Origin: Streptomyces sp. YS415
GTDB taxonomy: Bacteria; Actinomycetota; Actinomycetes; Streptomycetales; Streptomycetaceae
Assembly (NCBI RefSeq): GCF_023544665.1
Contig: NZ_JAMJFL010000005.1
Location: 243,462 to 307,461 of the forward strand
Reading direction: 5' to 3'
Length of the DNA: 64,000 bases
Part shown: positions 8,810 to 16,629 of the stretch, piece by piece
Layout: the number at the start of each line of letters is the position of its first letter
How positions within the stretch are numbered: position 1 is the first letter of the stretch
Position numbers and translations under genes: made by a program
Notes under the pieces: generated by a model
Database searches by the model: none
What the model saw: the letters and a program-made list of their open reading frames with translations, nothing else
Told to the model about the DNA's origin: nothing

Positions 8810-9010
8810 TCAGGCCGGGTTGTCCGTGGCGTGGACGTTCTCCGTGGACGCGTCGCCCGTGGCCTCGGCCTTGAGCTTGAGCGGCTCGCTCGTGGCGTGC
8901 ACGTTCTTGGTGACGATCGGCTCGCTGGTGGCGTGGACGTTGTCCGTCGTGGCGTCGCCGGTCGGCTCGTCGGTCGCGTGGACGTTCTCGGTGCTCGTCT
9001 CTTCGGTCAT
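8810..9010 (-). CDS. afsS: AfsS (AfsR2), small activator of secondary metabolism
   Basis: A 66-residue protein made mostly of four near-identical repeats: TENVHATDEP, TDNVHATSEP, TKNVHATSEP and TENVHATDNP. The first two are separated by 5 residues, and the last follows a Lys/Ala-rich spacer. The NVHAT repeats are the signature of AfsS. In S. coelicolor, phosphorylated AfsR activates afsS transcription, and AfsS then raises antibiotic production by a mechanism that is not settled. The gene is directly downstream of afsR in the same orientation, with a 222-base gap holding a candidate AfsR operator and a large inverted repeat. No other recognisable domain is present. Confidence 0.93.
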   Translation of the reverse strand: MTEETSTENVHATDEPTGDATTDNVHATSEPIVTKNVHATSEPLKLKAEATGDASTENVHATDNPA

Positions 9011-9051
9011 TTCGCTTGCTCCCCTGCAAGAAAGAACATGGTCCGGAAGTA

Positions 9052-9097
9052 CAAGATCCGCCCGGCAACTCCCCCGTGGACTGCCGGGCGGATCTTG
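9052..9097. promoter_or_regulatory. Perfect 16-bp inverted repeat in the afsS leader
   Basis: The arm CAAGATCCGCCCGGCA (9052-9067) is repeated in inverted form at 9082-9097 around a 14-base loop, with no mismatch. It lies 42 bases before the afsS start codon and downstream of the presumed afsS promoter, so it should be transcribed in the afsS mRNA. On the minus strand the following bases are not U-rich. It could be a factor-independent terminator of the Streptomyces type acting on afsR read-through and on afsS itself, an mRNA-stabilising hairpin, or a protein site. Confidence 0.75.
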
Positions 9098-9188
9098 CAG
9101 GGCCGGTTCACCCTAAGGGGTTTCGGCCCCGGTCGTTCCGCCTGCCCCCCGACGCGACGGCCCGACACCACTGAGAGTGCCGGGCGGG

Positions 9189-9208
9189 GATAAACGAACG
9201 ATGAACGT
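9189..9208 (-). promoter_or_regulatory. Candidate AfsR operator overlapping the afsS promoter
   Basis: Read on the minus strand, this segment holds the direct repeat GTTCATC then GTTTATC with repeat starts 11 bases apart, the second copy preceded by GTTC. AfsR is known to bind short direct repeats overlapping the -35 region of afsS. The position (180-200 bases before afsS, just after the afsR stop) and the repeat type match. A -10 element is not clear by eye. Confidence 0.55.
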
Positions 9209-9232
9209 CCCTTCCCGGCCCTGCAACCGGGC

Positions 9233-12187
9233 TCAGGCCGCGGCCGTGGGAGCCGGCAGCAGAGCCCTGACCCCGTCCGCCTCCGGGGCGCCCAGCGCCT
9301 CGAAGATGTCGAGCGCCTCGCGCCAGCACACCCGGGCCCGGTCCAGCTGGCCGATGCCGTTCAGGGCGCGGCCGAGCACGGTGAGCACGTTCCCCCGCCG
9401 CCACTCCCCGCCGATGCCGCGCAGCACCGTCAGCGCGACCTCGGCGTTGGCCGCGGCCCGAGCGGGCCGCCGGGCGGCGATGTCCACTTCGGCGAGGCGG
9501 AACAGGGTCATGCCCTCCCACAGCCGCTGCCGGCTGTCCCGGAACACCTGAAGGGCCTGGTGCAGGCAGCCCGCCGCGTCGTTCAGCTGCCCGCTCTGGG
9601 TCAGCGCGAGACCGAGCGCGTACCGGCCGTTGGCACCCTTCAGGGCGTGCCCCATGTCGTCGTACATGGCCGCGCCCTGCCGGGCCAGCGCCACCGCGCT
9701 CGCCGTGCGGCCGGTGGCCAGGTGGATCCGCGACAGGTTGCACAGGGCGCTCGCCTCGCCGGGCCGGTCGCCCAGGGCCCGGAAGTCGTCGATGGCGCGG
9801 GTGAAGTGCGCCTCGCCCTCCTCGTGCCGGTTCTGGTAGAGCGCGACCACCCCGCTGATGTTCGACGCCCAGCAGCCGGTGAGCGGATCACCGGCGGTGG
9901 CGGCCAGCCGGACGGCTTCCTCCGCCTCCTGGAGCGCCACGTCGAACCTGCTGCCGGAGATGTGGTGCACGAAGGCCAGCCCGGTCAGCGCACGCCCCTC
10001 CGCGTGCGGGTCCCCGGCGTCCCGGGCCGCGTTCCGCAGCAGCGCGGCGACCGCCTCGTACTCCTTGGAGTTGGCGCCCGACTCCGCCAGGTCCACGGCG
10101 GCCCAGAGGACGTCGACGGCGCGGCGCAGCGCCCCCGTCCGCGCGGCCTGGCGGACGCAGGCCAGCAGGCATACGGCCTCCGCGTACAGCCAGTCCTGAG
10201 CGGCCCGCCGCGTCGCGAACGTCAGCCCCGGGTACCGGCTGCGCTCCAGGTGGTCCACCAGCCGGTCGCCGGGCCGCTCGATCAGGTACACCTCGCCGAC
10301 CGTCGCCAGGTAGAAGTCCAGCAGCCGCGAGAGCGCGGCGTCCCGCTCGCCAGGTGGCTGTTCGTCGCGTTCCGCGCACGCACGCGCGTAGAGGCGGACC
10401 AGGTCGTGGTAGCGGTAGCGGCCCGGGGCCGCCGATTCCAGCAGGGACGTGTCGACCAGGGACTCCAGCAGGTCCTCCGTCTCCTCCACCGGAAGGTCCA
10501 GCACCGCCGCGGCCGCCGCCAGGGAGATGTCCGGGCCGTCCGCCAGACCGAGCAGCCGGAACGCGCGGGCCTGGGCCGGCTCCAGCTGGCCGTAGCCCAG
10601 CTCGAAGGTCGCCTTCACCGCCAGGTCGCCCGCCTGGAGCTCGTCCAGCCGGCGCCGCTCGTCCGCCAGCTTCGCCGCCAGCACCGACACCGTCCAGGTG
10701 CGCCGGGCCGCCAGCCGGGAGGCCGCGATGCGGATCGCCAGCGGCAGGAAGCCGCACGCCGCCACCACGTCCAGCGCCGCCTCGCGCTCCGACGCCACCC
10801 GCTCCCCGCCCACGATCTTCGTGAACAGCGACAGCGCCTCGTCGGGGGACATCACGTCCAGGTCGACCAGGTGCGCCCCGGCCAGGTCCACCATCCGGGC
10901 CCGGGACGTCACCAGTGCCGCGCACCCGGAGGTGCCGGGCAGCAGCGGCCGCACCTGCGCCGCGTCCCGCGCGTTGTCCAGCAGCACGAGCACCCGCCGG
11001 CCGTCCAGGACCGAGCGGTACAGGGCCGCCCGCTCCTCCAAGGAGTCCGGGATCGCCGAGTCCGCGGTGCCGAGGGCCCGCAGGAAGGATCCGAGGACCG
11101 TCTCCGGGTCCGCGGCCCGCGCGCCCGCGCCCTGGAGGTCCACGTACAGCTGACCGTCGGGGAAGGCGCCCCGGGCCTGATGGGCCACGTGCACCGCCAG
11201 CGTCGTCTTGCCGACCCCGCCGATCCCGGCCAGCGCCGAGACCGCCATCACCCGGCCCTCCGCCGACGCCAGCACCGCGCTCAGCTCGGACACGAAGGAC
11301 GAGCGGCCGGTGAAGTCCGGGACCGTGGCCGGGAGCTGGGCCGGGCGGACCGGCACCGCGGGCGGCTCCGCGAGGGGCGCGGAGGGTTCCGCGAGGCCCG
11401 GGTCCGCCTGGAGGATGCGCTGCTGCAGCTCCCGCAGTCCCGGCCTCGGGTCCACGCCCAGCTCGTCCGCCAGCAGGCGCCGGGTGTCCGCGTACACCGC
11501 CAGCGCCTCCGCCTGGCGTCCGGAGCGGTACAGCGCCAGCATCAGCAGCTCGCGCAGGCGCTCGCGCAGCGGGTGGGCGGCGGTGAGCGCCGTCAGTTCC
11601 GAGACCGCCTCCGCGTGGCAGCCCTGTTCCAGGTCCATGTCCAGGCGGGACTCCAGCAGTTGGAGCCGCCATTCCTCCAGGCGGACGCGCTGCGCCTCGG
11701 CGTAGGGGCCGGGGACGCCCGCCAGCGGCTCGCCGTCCCACAGCGCCAGCACCCGGTTCAGTACGTCACGGGCATGGCACAGGTCCCCGGCGCCGCGCGC
11801 CTTCTCCGCCTCCGTCGCCCACTCCTGGGCCAGCGACAGGTCGAGCGCGCCGTCCCCGAGGCCCCGGACCGCGTAGCCGCCGGACTCGCTCACCAGGACA
11901 CCGGGGTCCAGCACCTTGCGCAGCCTGGAGGCGTACGTGCGCAGCGCCGCCAGTGCCTGGGACGGCGGTTCCTCGCCCCACAGGGCGTCGATCAGCTCCG
12001 CCGCCGTGGCCGTGCGGCCCTCGCGCAGCAGCAGGGCCGCGAGCAGGGCGCGCTGCTGGGGCGAGCCGGTGCTGAGCAGCTCCTCCCCGCGCCAGGCACG
12101 CACCGGCCCGAGCACGCCGAAGCGCAGCCCCACCGGCCCCTGCGAGCCGCTGCGCCGCTGCTCCGGCACCCGCGGTACACCGTCCAT
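9233..12187 (-). CDS. afsR: AfsR, SARP-family transcriptional activator with NTPase and TPR domains
   Basis: 984 residues, close to the 993 of S. coelicolor AfsR. Layout: an OmpR-type winged helix (about 20-110, with GSPQQRALLAALLLREGR and LRTYASRLRKVLD), the bacterial transcriptional activation domain (about 115-260), an NB-ARC-like ATPase (P-loop GIGGVGKTT at 321-329, Walker-B-like VLVLLDNARD, LPLAIRIAASRL), and C-terminal TPRs from about 690. AfsR integrates phosphorylation by AfsK and other kinases and activates afsS. ATG 12187 gives the familiar MDG-PRVPEQRRS N-terminus. It is divergent from the amidohydrolase gene, and the gap carries a palindromic operator nearer the other gene. Unlike S. 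coelicolor as I recall it, foreign-looking catabolic genes flank it on both sides. Confidence 0.95.
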   Translation of the reverse strand: MDGVPRVPEQRRSGSQGPVGLRFGVLGPVRAWRGEELLSTGSPQQRALLAALLLREGRTATAAELIDALWGEEPPSQALAALRTYASRLRKVLDPGVLVSESGGYAVRGLGDGALDLSLAQEWATEAEKARGAGDLCHARDVLNRVLALWDGEPLAGVPGPYAEAQRVRLEEWRLQLLESRLDMDLEQGCHAEAVSELTALTAAHPLRERLRELLMLALYRSGRQAEALAVYADTRRLLADELGVDPRPGLRELQQRILQADPGLAEPSAPLAEPPAVPVRPAQLPATVPDFTGRSSFVSELSAVLASAEGRVMAVSALAGIGGVGKTTLAVHVAHQARGAFPDGQLYVDLQGAGARAADPETVLGSFLRALGTADSAIPDSLEERAALYRSVLDGRRVLVLLDNARDAAQVRPLLPGTSGCAALVTSRARMVDLAGAHLVDLDVMSPDEALSLFTKIVGGERVASEREAALDVVAACGFLPLAIRIAASRLAARRTWTVSVLAAKLADERRRLDELQAGDLAVKATFELGYGQLEPAQARAFRLLGLADGPDISLAAAAAVLDLPVEETEDLLESLVDTSLLESAAPGRYRYHDLVRLYARACAERDEQPPGERDAALSRLLDFYLATVGEVYLIERPGDRLVDHLERSRYPGLTFATRRAAQDWLYAEAVCLLACVRQAARTGALRRAVDVLWAAVDLAESGANSKEYEAVAALLRNAARDAGDPHAEGRALTGLAFVHHISGSRFDVALQEAEEAVRLAATAGDPLTGCWASNISGVVALYQNRHEEGEAHFTRAIDDFRALGDRPGEASALCNLSRIHLATGRTASAVALARQGAAMYDDMGHALKGANGRYALGLALTQSGQLNDAAGCLHQALQVFRDSRQRLWEGMTLFRLAEVDIAARRPARAAANAEVALTVLRGIGGEWRRGNVLTVLGRALNGIGQLDRARVCWREALDIFEALGAPEADGVRALLPAPTAAA

Positions 12188-12352
12188 CGCCGTCCCCCTG
12201 GAGAACGTCCTGACAACCAGGCCAGTTTGCCTTGTTCATGGCGGATGCGTCAGCCGTGCGAGACACCACTCACAGCCGGACGCGCGGTACACCACAAGGC
12301 CCACACAACCTCGTCGCACGGTTCCGCTCGGAGCCGACCGCCCGCACGGGAG

Positions 12353-12367
12353 CTGACGGGCCGTCAG
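12353..12367. promoter_or_regulatory. CTGACGG-N-CCGTCAG operator before the amidohydrolase operon
   Basis: CTGACGGGCCGTCAG is a perfect 7+1+7 palindrome centred 29 bases before ATG 12389. A -10-like TACCGT follows at about 12376. It shares the CTGAC-N5-GTCAG core with the sites at 5719, 5746, 15304, 15358 and 36929 and is the most symmetric together with the 15358 copy. Confidence 0.6.
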
Positions 12368-12388
12368 ATCGGCGCTACCGTGAGGCCC

Positions 12389-13615
12389 ATGGAGACCAAA
12401 CCGACCTTTCCCCTGATCATCTCCGTCGACGACCACACGGTGGAGCCCGCGCAGGTGTGGCAGGACCGGCTCCCGAAGAAGTACCTCGACATCGGGCCCC
12501 GCGTCGTCCGTGCGCCCCTGAAGGAGATGACCTTCCTCGGGGGCCGCTTCAAGCCCGTCATGGGCGAACCGGGGGACGACGGCCCGATCGGGGACTGGTG
12601 GGTCTACGAGGACCTGCGGCGGCCCCTGACCCGGCTGGACACCGCCGTGGGGTACGACCGCGACGAGATCAAGCTGGAGATCATCACCTACGAGCAGATG
12701 CGGCCGGGGTCGTACGACGTCCCCGCCCGCCTCGCCGACATGGACGTCAACCACGTCCAGTCGGCCCTGTGCTTCCCCACCTTCCCGCGCTTCTGCGGCC
12801 AGACCTTCACGGAGGCCGCCGACCACGAGCTCGGGATGCTCTGCATCCGCGCCTACAACGACTGGATGGTGGAGGAGTGGTGCGGCCCACAGGCGCGGGG
12901 GCGGCTCCTGCCGCTCACCCTCGTCCCGCTGTGGGACGCCGGACTGGCGGCGGCGGAGGTGCGCCGCAACGCCGCCCGCGGGGTCCGTGCCGTGGCCTTC
13001 TCCGAGATACCCCCGCATCTCGGGCTCCCCTCCGTCCACACCGACGACTGGGACCCCTTCCTCGCCGCCTGTGACGAGACCGGCACGGTCGTCGCCATGC
13101 ACATCGGCTCCAGCAGCCGGATGCCGTCCACCTCCGCGGACGCGCCGCCCGCGGTCGGCTCCACCATCACCTTCGCCAACTGCTGCTTCTCCATGGTCGA
13201 CTGGCTGATGAGCGGCAAGTTCGAGCGCTTCCCGAACCTCAGGGTCATGTACGCCGAGGGCCAGATCGGGTGGATCCCCTACATCCTGGAACGCGCGGAC
13301 GTGGTGTGGGAGGAGAACCGGGGCTGGGGCGGGGTCGCCGACAAGGTGCACCGGCCGCCGTCCGAACTGTTCGCCGAGCATGTGTACGGCTGCTTCTTCG
13401 ACGACGCCTTCGGGCTGCGCAACCTCGACTCCATCGGCGTCGGCAACGTGCTCTACGAGACCGACTACCCGCACTCCGACTCGACATGGCCGAAGTCCCG
13501 CGAGGTCGGCGAGGCGCAGATGGGGCACCTGGACGCGGACGTCGTCGAGCGGATCGTCCGGCGCAACGCGATCGAGCTGCTCGGGCTCACCCCCGACGGG
13601 CTCTGGTCGCCGTGA
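12389..13615 (+). CDS. Amidohydrolase family protein (amidohydrolase-2/ACMSD-like)
   Basis: 408 residues. The N-terminal SVDDHTVEPAQVW stands in place of the usual DxHxH. It then shows VNHVQSALCFPTFPRF, a histidine in VVAMHIGSSS, YAEGQIGWIPYILERAD, and the C-terminal metal Asp region VLYETDYPHSDSTWP. This is the layout of the amidohydrolase-2 family (decarboxylases and hydrolases such as ACMSD), common in actinobacterial catabolic clusters. The first metal motif is altered (DDHTVE), so the metal site or reaction may differ. The start is supported by a 15-bp operator just upstream. The stop overlaps the next start (GTGA), indicating an operon with the LLM and SDR genes. The reaction is unknown; C-C cleavage or hydrolysis of a cyclic intermediate would fit. 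Confidence 0.85.
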   Translation: METKPTFPLIISVDDHTVEPAQVWQDRLPKKYLDIGPRVVRAPLKEMTFLGGRFKPVMGEPGDDGPIGDWWVYEDLRRPLTRLDTAVGYDRDEIKLEIITYEQMRPGSYDVPARLADMDVNHVQSALCFPTFPRFCGQTFTEAADHELGMLCIRAYNDWMVEEWCGPQARGRLLPLTLVPLWDAGLAAAEVRRNAARGVRAVAFSEIPPHLGLPSVHTDDWDPFLAACDETGTVVAMHIGSSSRMPSTSADAPPAVGSTITFANCCFSMVDWLMSGKFERFPNLRVMYAEGQIGWIPYILERADVVWEENRGWGGVADKVHRPPSELFAEHVYGCFFDDAFGLRNLDSIGVGNVLYETDYPHSDSTWPKSREVGEAQMGHLDADVVERIVRRNAIELLGLTPDGLWSP

Positions 13616-14526
13616 GGTACGGCATCCAGCTCCCGGTCCAGTCCCAGAGCACCCTGTACGCCGAGCCCTGGGAGGCCGGTGCCGGGCCCGGGGACCTGCT
13701 CGCCGTCGCCCGCGCGGCGGAGCGCGCCGGCTTCGGCTACCTCGCCTGCTGCGACCACGTCGCCATTCCGCGCCGCCTCGCGCCCGCGATGAGCACGGTC
13801 TGGTACGACCCCGTCGCCACCCTGGCCCATCTCGCCGCCGTCACCGAGCGGGTGCTGCTGCTCAGCCACGTCGCCGTGGTCGGCCTGCGCCACCCCCTGA
13901 TCACCGCCAAGCAGTACGCCACCGTCGACCACCTCTCCGGGGGCCGACTGATCCTCGGGGTGGGCGCCGGACACGTGGAGGAGGAGTTCACCGCGCTGGG
14001 GGCGGACTTCCGCCGCCGGGGTGCCGTGCTCGACGAGACCATCGACGCGCTGCGGGCCGCGCTCGGACCGGAGGAGTTCCCCGAGCACCACGGCAAGCTC
14101 TACGACTTCGAAGGGCTCGGCCAGCTCCCCAGGCCCGCCCAGGAGCACGTCCCCGTCTGGGTCGGCGGCTCCTCGCCCCCCGCGGTGCGCCGGGCCGCGC
14201 TCAAGGGGGACGGCTGGCTGCCGCAGGGGGACCCCAGGGACCGGCTGCCCCCGCAGATCGCCCGGATCCGGCAGCTGCGCGAACAGGCGGGGATCGAGGC
14301 CCCCTTCACCGTCGGCGCCATCGCCGAGCCCCTCTACGTCGGCACCCCCGCCTGGCACGTCGGCCGCCGCACGCTCACCGGCGGCCCGGACCGGCTCGCC
14401 GAGTCGCTGCGGGCGTACCGGGCGATGGGCGTGGACCAGATACAGGTGCGATTCCGCAGCCGGAGCCGCAGCGAACTCATCGACCAGATCGCGGCGTTCG
14501 GCGCCGACGTGGGACCCCACCTGTGA
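13612..14526 (+). CDS. LLM-class (probably F420-dependent) oxidoreductase
   Basis: 304 residues of the luciferase-like TIM barrel: RAAERAGFGYLACCDHVAIP, TERVLLLSHVAVVGLRHPLITAKQYATVDHLSGGRLILGVGAGHVEEEFTALG split over two strands, VPVWVGGSSPPAVRRAAL and a C-terminal RAMGVDQIQVRF. The GVGAGHVEEEF segment is typical of F420-dependent members rather than FMN monooxygenases. GTG 13612 overlaps the stop of the amidohydrolase gene. The SDR gene follows after 10 bases. It probably oxidises or reduces an intermediate of the same pathway; fbiC, needed for F420, is 9 kb away. Confidence 0.85.
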   Translation: MRYGIQLPVQSQSTLYAEPWEAGAGPGDLLAVARAAERAGFGYLACCDHVAIPRRLAPAMSTVWYDPVATLAHLAAVTERVLLLSHVAVVGLRHPLITAKQYATVDHLSGGRLILGVGAGHVEEEFTALGADFRRRGAVLDETIDALRAALGPEEFPEHHGKLYDFEGLGQLPRPAQEHVPVWVGGSSPPAVRRAALKGDGWLPQGDPRDRLPPQIARIRQLREQAGIEAPFTVGAIAEPLYVGTPAWHVGRRTLTGGPDRLAESLRAYRAMGVDQIQVRFRSRSRSELIDQIAAFGADVGPHL

Positions 14527-14536
14527 GGAGTCGGCA

Positions 14537-15307
14537 ATGGGCAAGCTGGACGGACGGGTCGTCATCGTCACCGGCGCGGCGCGCGGCCAGGGGGAGCAGG
14601 AGGCGCGGCTGTTCCGGCAGGAGGGGGCGTCGGTCGTCGTGGCGGACGTCCTCGACGACCGGGGCAAGGCCCTCGCCGAGGAGATCGGGGCGCTGTACGT
14701 CCGTCTCGACGTGGGCGAGGAGGAGCAGTGGCAGGCGGCCGTGCGGCACGCCAAGGAGGCGTACGGACGGATCGACGGGCTCGTCGCCAACGCCGGCATC
14801 CTGCGCTTCAACTCCCTGGTGGACACTCCCCTCGACGAGTTCATGCGGGTCGTCCGGGTCAACCAGGTCGGCTGCTTCCTCGGCATCAAGACGATCGCGC
14901 CCGAGATGGAGGACGGCGGCACGATCGTCACCACCGCCTCCTGCACCGGGCTGACCGGGATGGCGGCCGTCGGGGCGTACGCGGCCACCAAGCACGCCGT
15001 CCTCGGGCTCACCCGGGTCGCCGCGCTGGAGCTCGCCGCCCGCGGCATCCGCGTCAACGCCATCTGCCCCGGCGCGATCGACACCGCGATGTCGAACCCG
15101 GCCCAGCTGGACCCGTCGGCGGACGCCGAGGGGGTGACCCGGGCCCTGGACGGGCTGTACCGCAAGCTCGTGCCGCTCGGCCGGATCGGGCGACCCGAGG
15201 AGGTGGCCCGGCTCGCCCTCTTCCTGACCTCGGAGGACTCCTCGTACATCACCGGGCAGCCGTTCGTGATCGACGGCGGATGGCTGGCCGGGGTGGCGGT
15301 CGGCTGA
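14537..15307 (+). CDS. Short-chain dehydrogenase/reductase, hydroxysteroid-dehydrogenase-like
   Basis: 256 residues, classical SDR. It has the nucleotide motif TGAARGQG (12-19), Asp37 after VVVAD suggesting NAD preference, NAG in LVANAGIL, and the catalytic Ser135, Tyr148 and Lys152 (YAATK). A C-terminal GQPFVIDGGW completes the family signature. GARGQG and the overall pattern resemble 3-alpha/20-beta-hydroxysteroid dehydrogenases and other alcohol-oxidising SDRs. GAGGAG at 14525-14530 supports ATG 14537. It is the last gene of the amidohydrolase/LLM/SDR operon. Its stop codon lies inside the first operator of the next promoter. Confidence 0.92.
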   Translation: MGKLDGRVVIVTGAARGQGEQEARLFRQEGASVVVADVLDDRGKALAEEIGALYVRLDVGEEEQWQAAVRHAKEAYGRIDGLVANAGILRFNSLVDTPLDEFMRVVRVNQVGCFLGIKTIAPEMEDGGTIVTTASCTGLTGMAAVGAYAATKHAVLGLTRVAALELAARGIRVNAICPGAIDTAMSNPAQLDPSADAEGVTRALDGLYRKLVPLGRIGRPEEVARLALFLTSEDSSYITGQPFVIDGGWLAGVAVG

Positions 15308-15372
15308 CGGTTCGTCAGCTATTGACGCCTCATGCGTGCGGTGCCAGAGTCAGCAATCTGACGGTCCGTCAG
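15304..15372 (+). promoter_or_regulatory. Promoter flanked by two CTGAC-N5-GTCAG operators
   Basis: CTGACGGTTCGTCAG (15304-15318) and CTGACGGTCCGTCAG (15358-15372, perfect 7+1+7) flank a promoter-like TTGACG (15322-15327), 17 bases, CAGAGT (15345-15350). The first site abuts the -35 on its upstream side; the second lies about where transcription would start. This arrangement suits repression of the rightward LLM/aminoacylase/aldehyde dehydrogenase operon. Confidence 0.65.
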
Positions 15373-15420
15373 AAAAGTAGGGGCAGATCAGGAACTCCAG
15401 ACCGGGGACGGTGAACCGCC

Positions 15421-16539
15421 TTGGAATTCGGGCTCTTTGTACAGGGATACGTGGGCAAGCGCGCAGAGACCGATCCGCTCGCCGAGCACAAGGCGCTGAT
15501 GGAGGAGACCGAGTACGTGATCGCGGCGGACCGGGCGGGCTTCAAGTACGCCTGGGCGTCCGAGCACCACTTCCTGGACGAGTACTCGCATCTGTCGGCG
15601 AACGACGTCTTCCTCGGGTACCTGGCCCACGCCACCGAGCGGATCCACCTCGGCTCCGGGATCTTCAACCCGCTCGCCCAGGTCAACCACCCGGTCAAGG
15701 TCGCCGAGAAGGTGGCCATGCTCGACCACCTCTCCGGCAACCGCTTCGAGTTCGGCAGCGGACGGGGTGCCGGGTCGCACGAGATCCTTGGCTTCCTGCC
15801 CGGCATCACGGACATGAACGACACCAAGGAGATCTGGGAGGAGACCATCGCCGAGTTCCCCAAGATGTGGCTCCAGGACGAGTACGCCGGCTTCCAGGGC
15901 AAGCACTGGTCGCTGCCGCCGCGGAAGATCCTGCCGAAGCCGTACGGCAAGTCCCACCCCGCGATGTGGTACGCCGCCGGATCGCCTCCGTCGTACTCCA
16001 TGGCCGCGAGGAAGGGGCTCGGGGTGCTGGGGTTCAGCGTGCAGAAGGTCTCCGACATGGAGTGGGTGCTGGAGCAGTACAAGACGGCCATCGTGGACGC
16101 GGAGCCGATCGGGGACTTCGTCAACGACAACGTGATGGTGACGACGACGGCGATCTGTGCGCCCACGCACGAGGAGGCGGTGCGGGTCGCCGTGAGCGGG
16201 GGGCTGCACTATCTGCCGTCGCTCGTCTTCCGGTACCACGACACGTTTCCCCGGCCCGAGGGGTTTCCGGTGTGGCCGGAGACGCTGCCCGAGTACACCG
16301 AGGAGTTCGTCGAGGTGCTCATCGAGGAGGAGCTGCTGATCTGCGGGGACCCGGACGAGGTGCTGCGGCAGTGCAAGCGGTGGGAGCAGGCGGGGGCGGA
16401 TCAGCTGAGCTTCGGGCTGCCGGTTGGGGTGCCGAAGGAGGAGACGCTTCGGACGATCCGGCTCATCGGGGAGCACGTGATTCCGAAGATCGATACGGAT
16501 CCCGTTCATCGGACCACGCGTTTCCGGTCGGGTGTCTGA
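15421..16539 (+). CDS. LLM-class flavin-dependent oxidoreductase, luciferase/alkanal monooxygenase-like
   Basis: 372 residues: MEFGLFVQGYVGK, RAGFKYAWASEHHFLDEYSHLS, RIHLGSGIFNPLAQVNHPVKVAEKVAMLDHLSGNRFEFGSGRGAGSHE in pieces, WYAAGSPPSY and a C-terminal LIEEELLICGDPDEVLRQ. The EHHF motif and GSGRG segment are those of the group containing bacterial luciferase and related flavin monooxygenases, so FMN use is as likely as F420. The start is TTG 15421 with only a weak ribosome site, about 50 bases after the second operator. It stands first in a unit with the aminoacylase-like and aldehyde dehydrogenase genes, although a 90-base gap with a dispersed repeat follows. Confidence 0.85.
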   Translation: MEFGLFVQGYVGKRAETDPLAEHKALMEETEYVIAADRAGFKYAWASEHHFLDEYSHLSANDVFLGYLAHATERIHLGSGIFNPLAQVNHPVKVAEKVAMLDHLSGNRFEFGSGRGAGSHEILGFLPGITDMNDTKEIWEETIAEFPKMWLQDEYAGFQGKHWSLPPRKILPKPYGKSHPAMWYAAGSPPSYSMAARKGLGVLGFSVQKVSDMEWVLEQYKTAIVDAEPIGDFVNDNVMVTTTAICAPTHEEAVRVAVSGGLHYLPSLVFRYHDTFPRPEGFPVWPETLPEYTEEFVEVLIEEELLICGDPDEVLRQCKRWEQAGADQLSFGLPVGVPKEETLRTIRLIGEHVIPKIDTDPVHRTTRFRSGV

Positions 16540-16557
16540 GGCCGGACGGCGGCTGCG

Positions 16558-16594
16558 GTGGGGGCTTGTCGCGCAGTTCCCCGCGCCCCTAGGG
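16558..16594. repeat. Dispersed Streptomyces intergenic repeat
   Basis: The segment contains GGGGCTTGTCGCGCAGTTCC followed by CCGCGCCCCT. This GC-rich word, with CGCGCAGTTCCCCGCGCCCCT, is a short element I recognise as frequent between genes in Streptomyces genomes. It lies between the LLM and aminoacylase-like genes, has a partly self-complementary ggGGCGCGGGG / CCCCGCGCCcc character, and may act as a transcript end or mRNA-stability element. Confidence 0.5.
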
Positions 16595-16629
16595 AAGACA
16601 CGGCACCCCTAGTCCAGGAGGTGAACCCC

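Noticed and set aside
9052..9097. Calling the afsS leader repeat simply the afsR terminator
   Set aside because: It lies beyond the presumed afsS promoter, so it is in the afsS transcript too. I kept it as a regulatory candidate instead.
9560..13615. A 1351-residue plus-strand frame ending with the amidohydrolase
   Set aside because: The first two thirds are antisense to afsR and of low complexity. The true gene starts at 12389.
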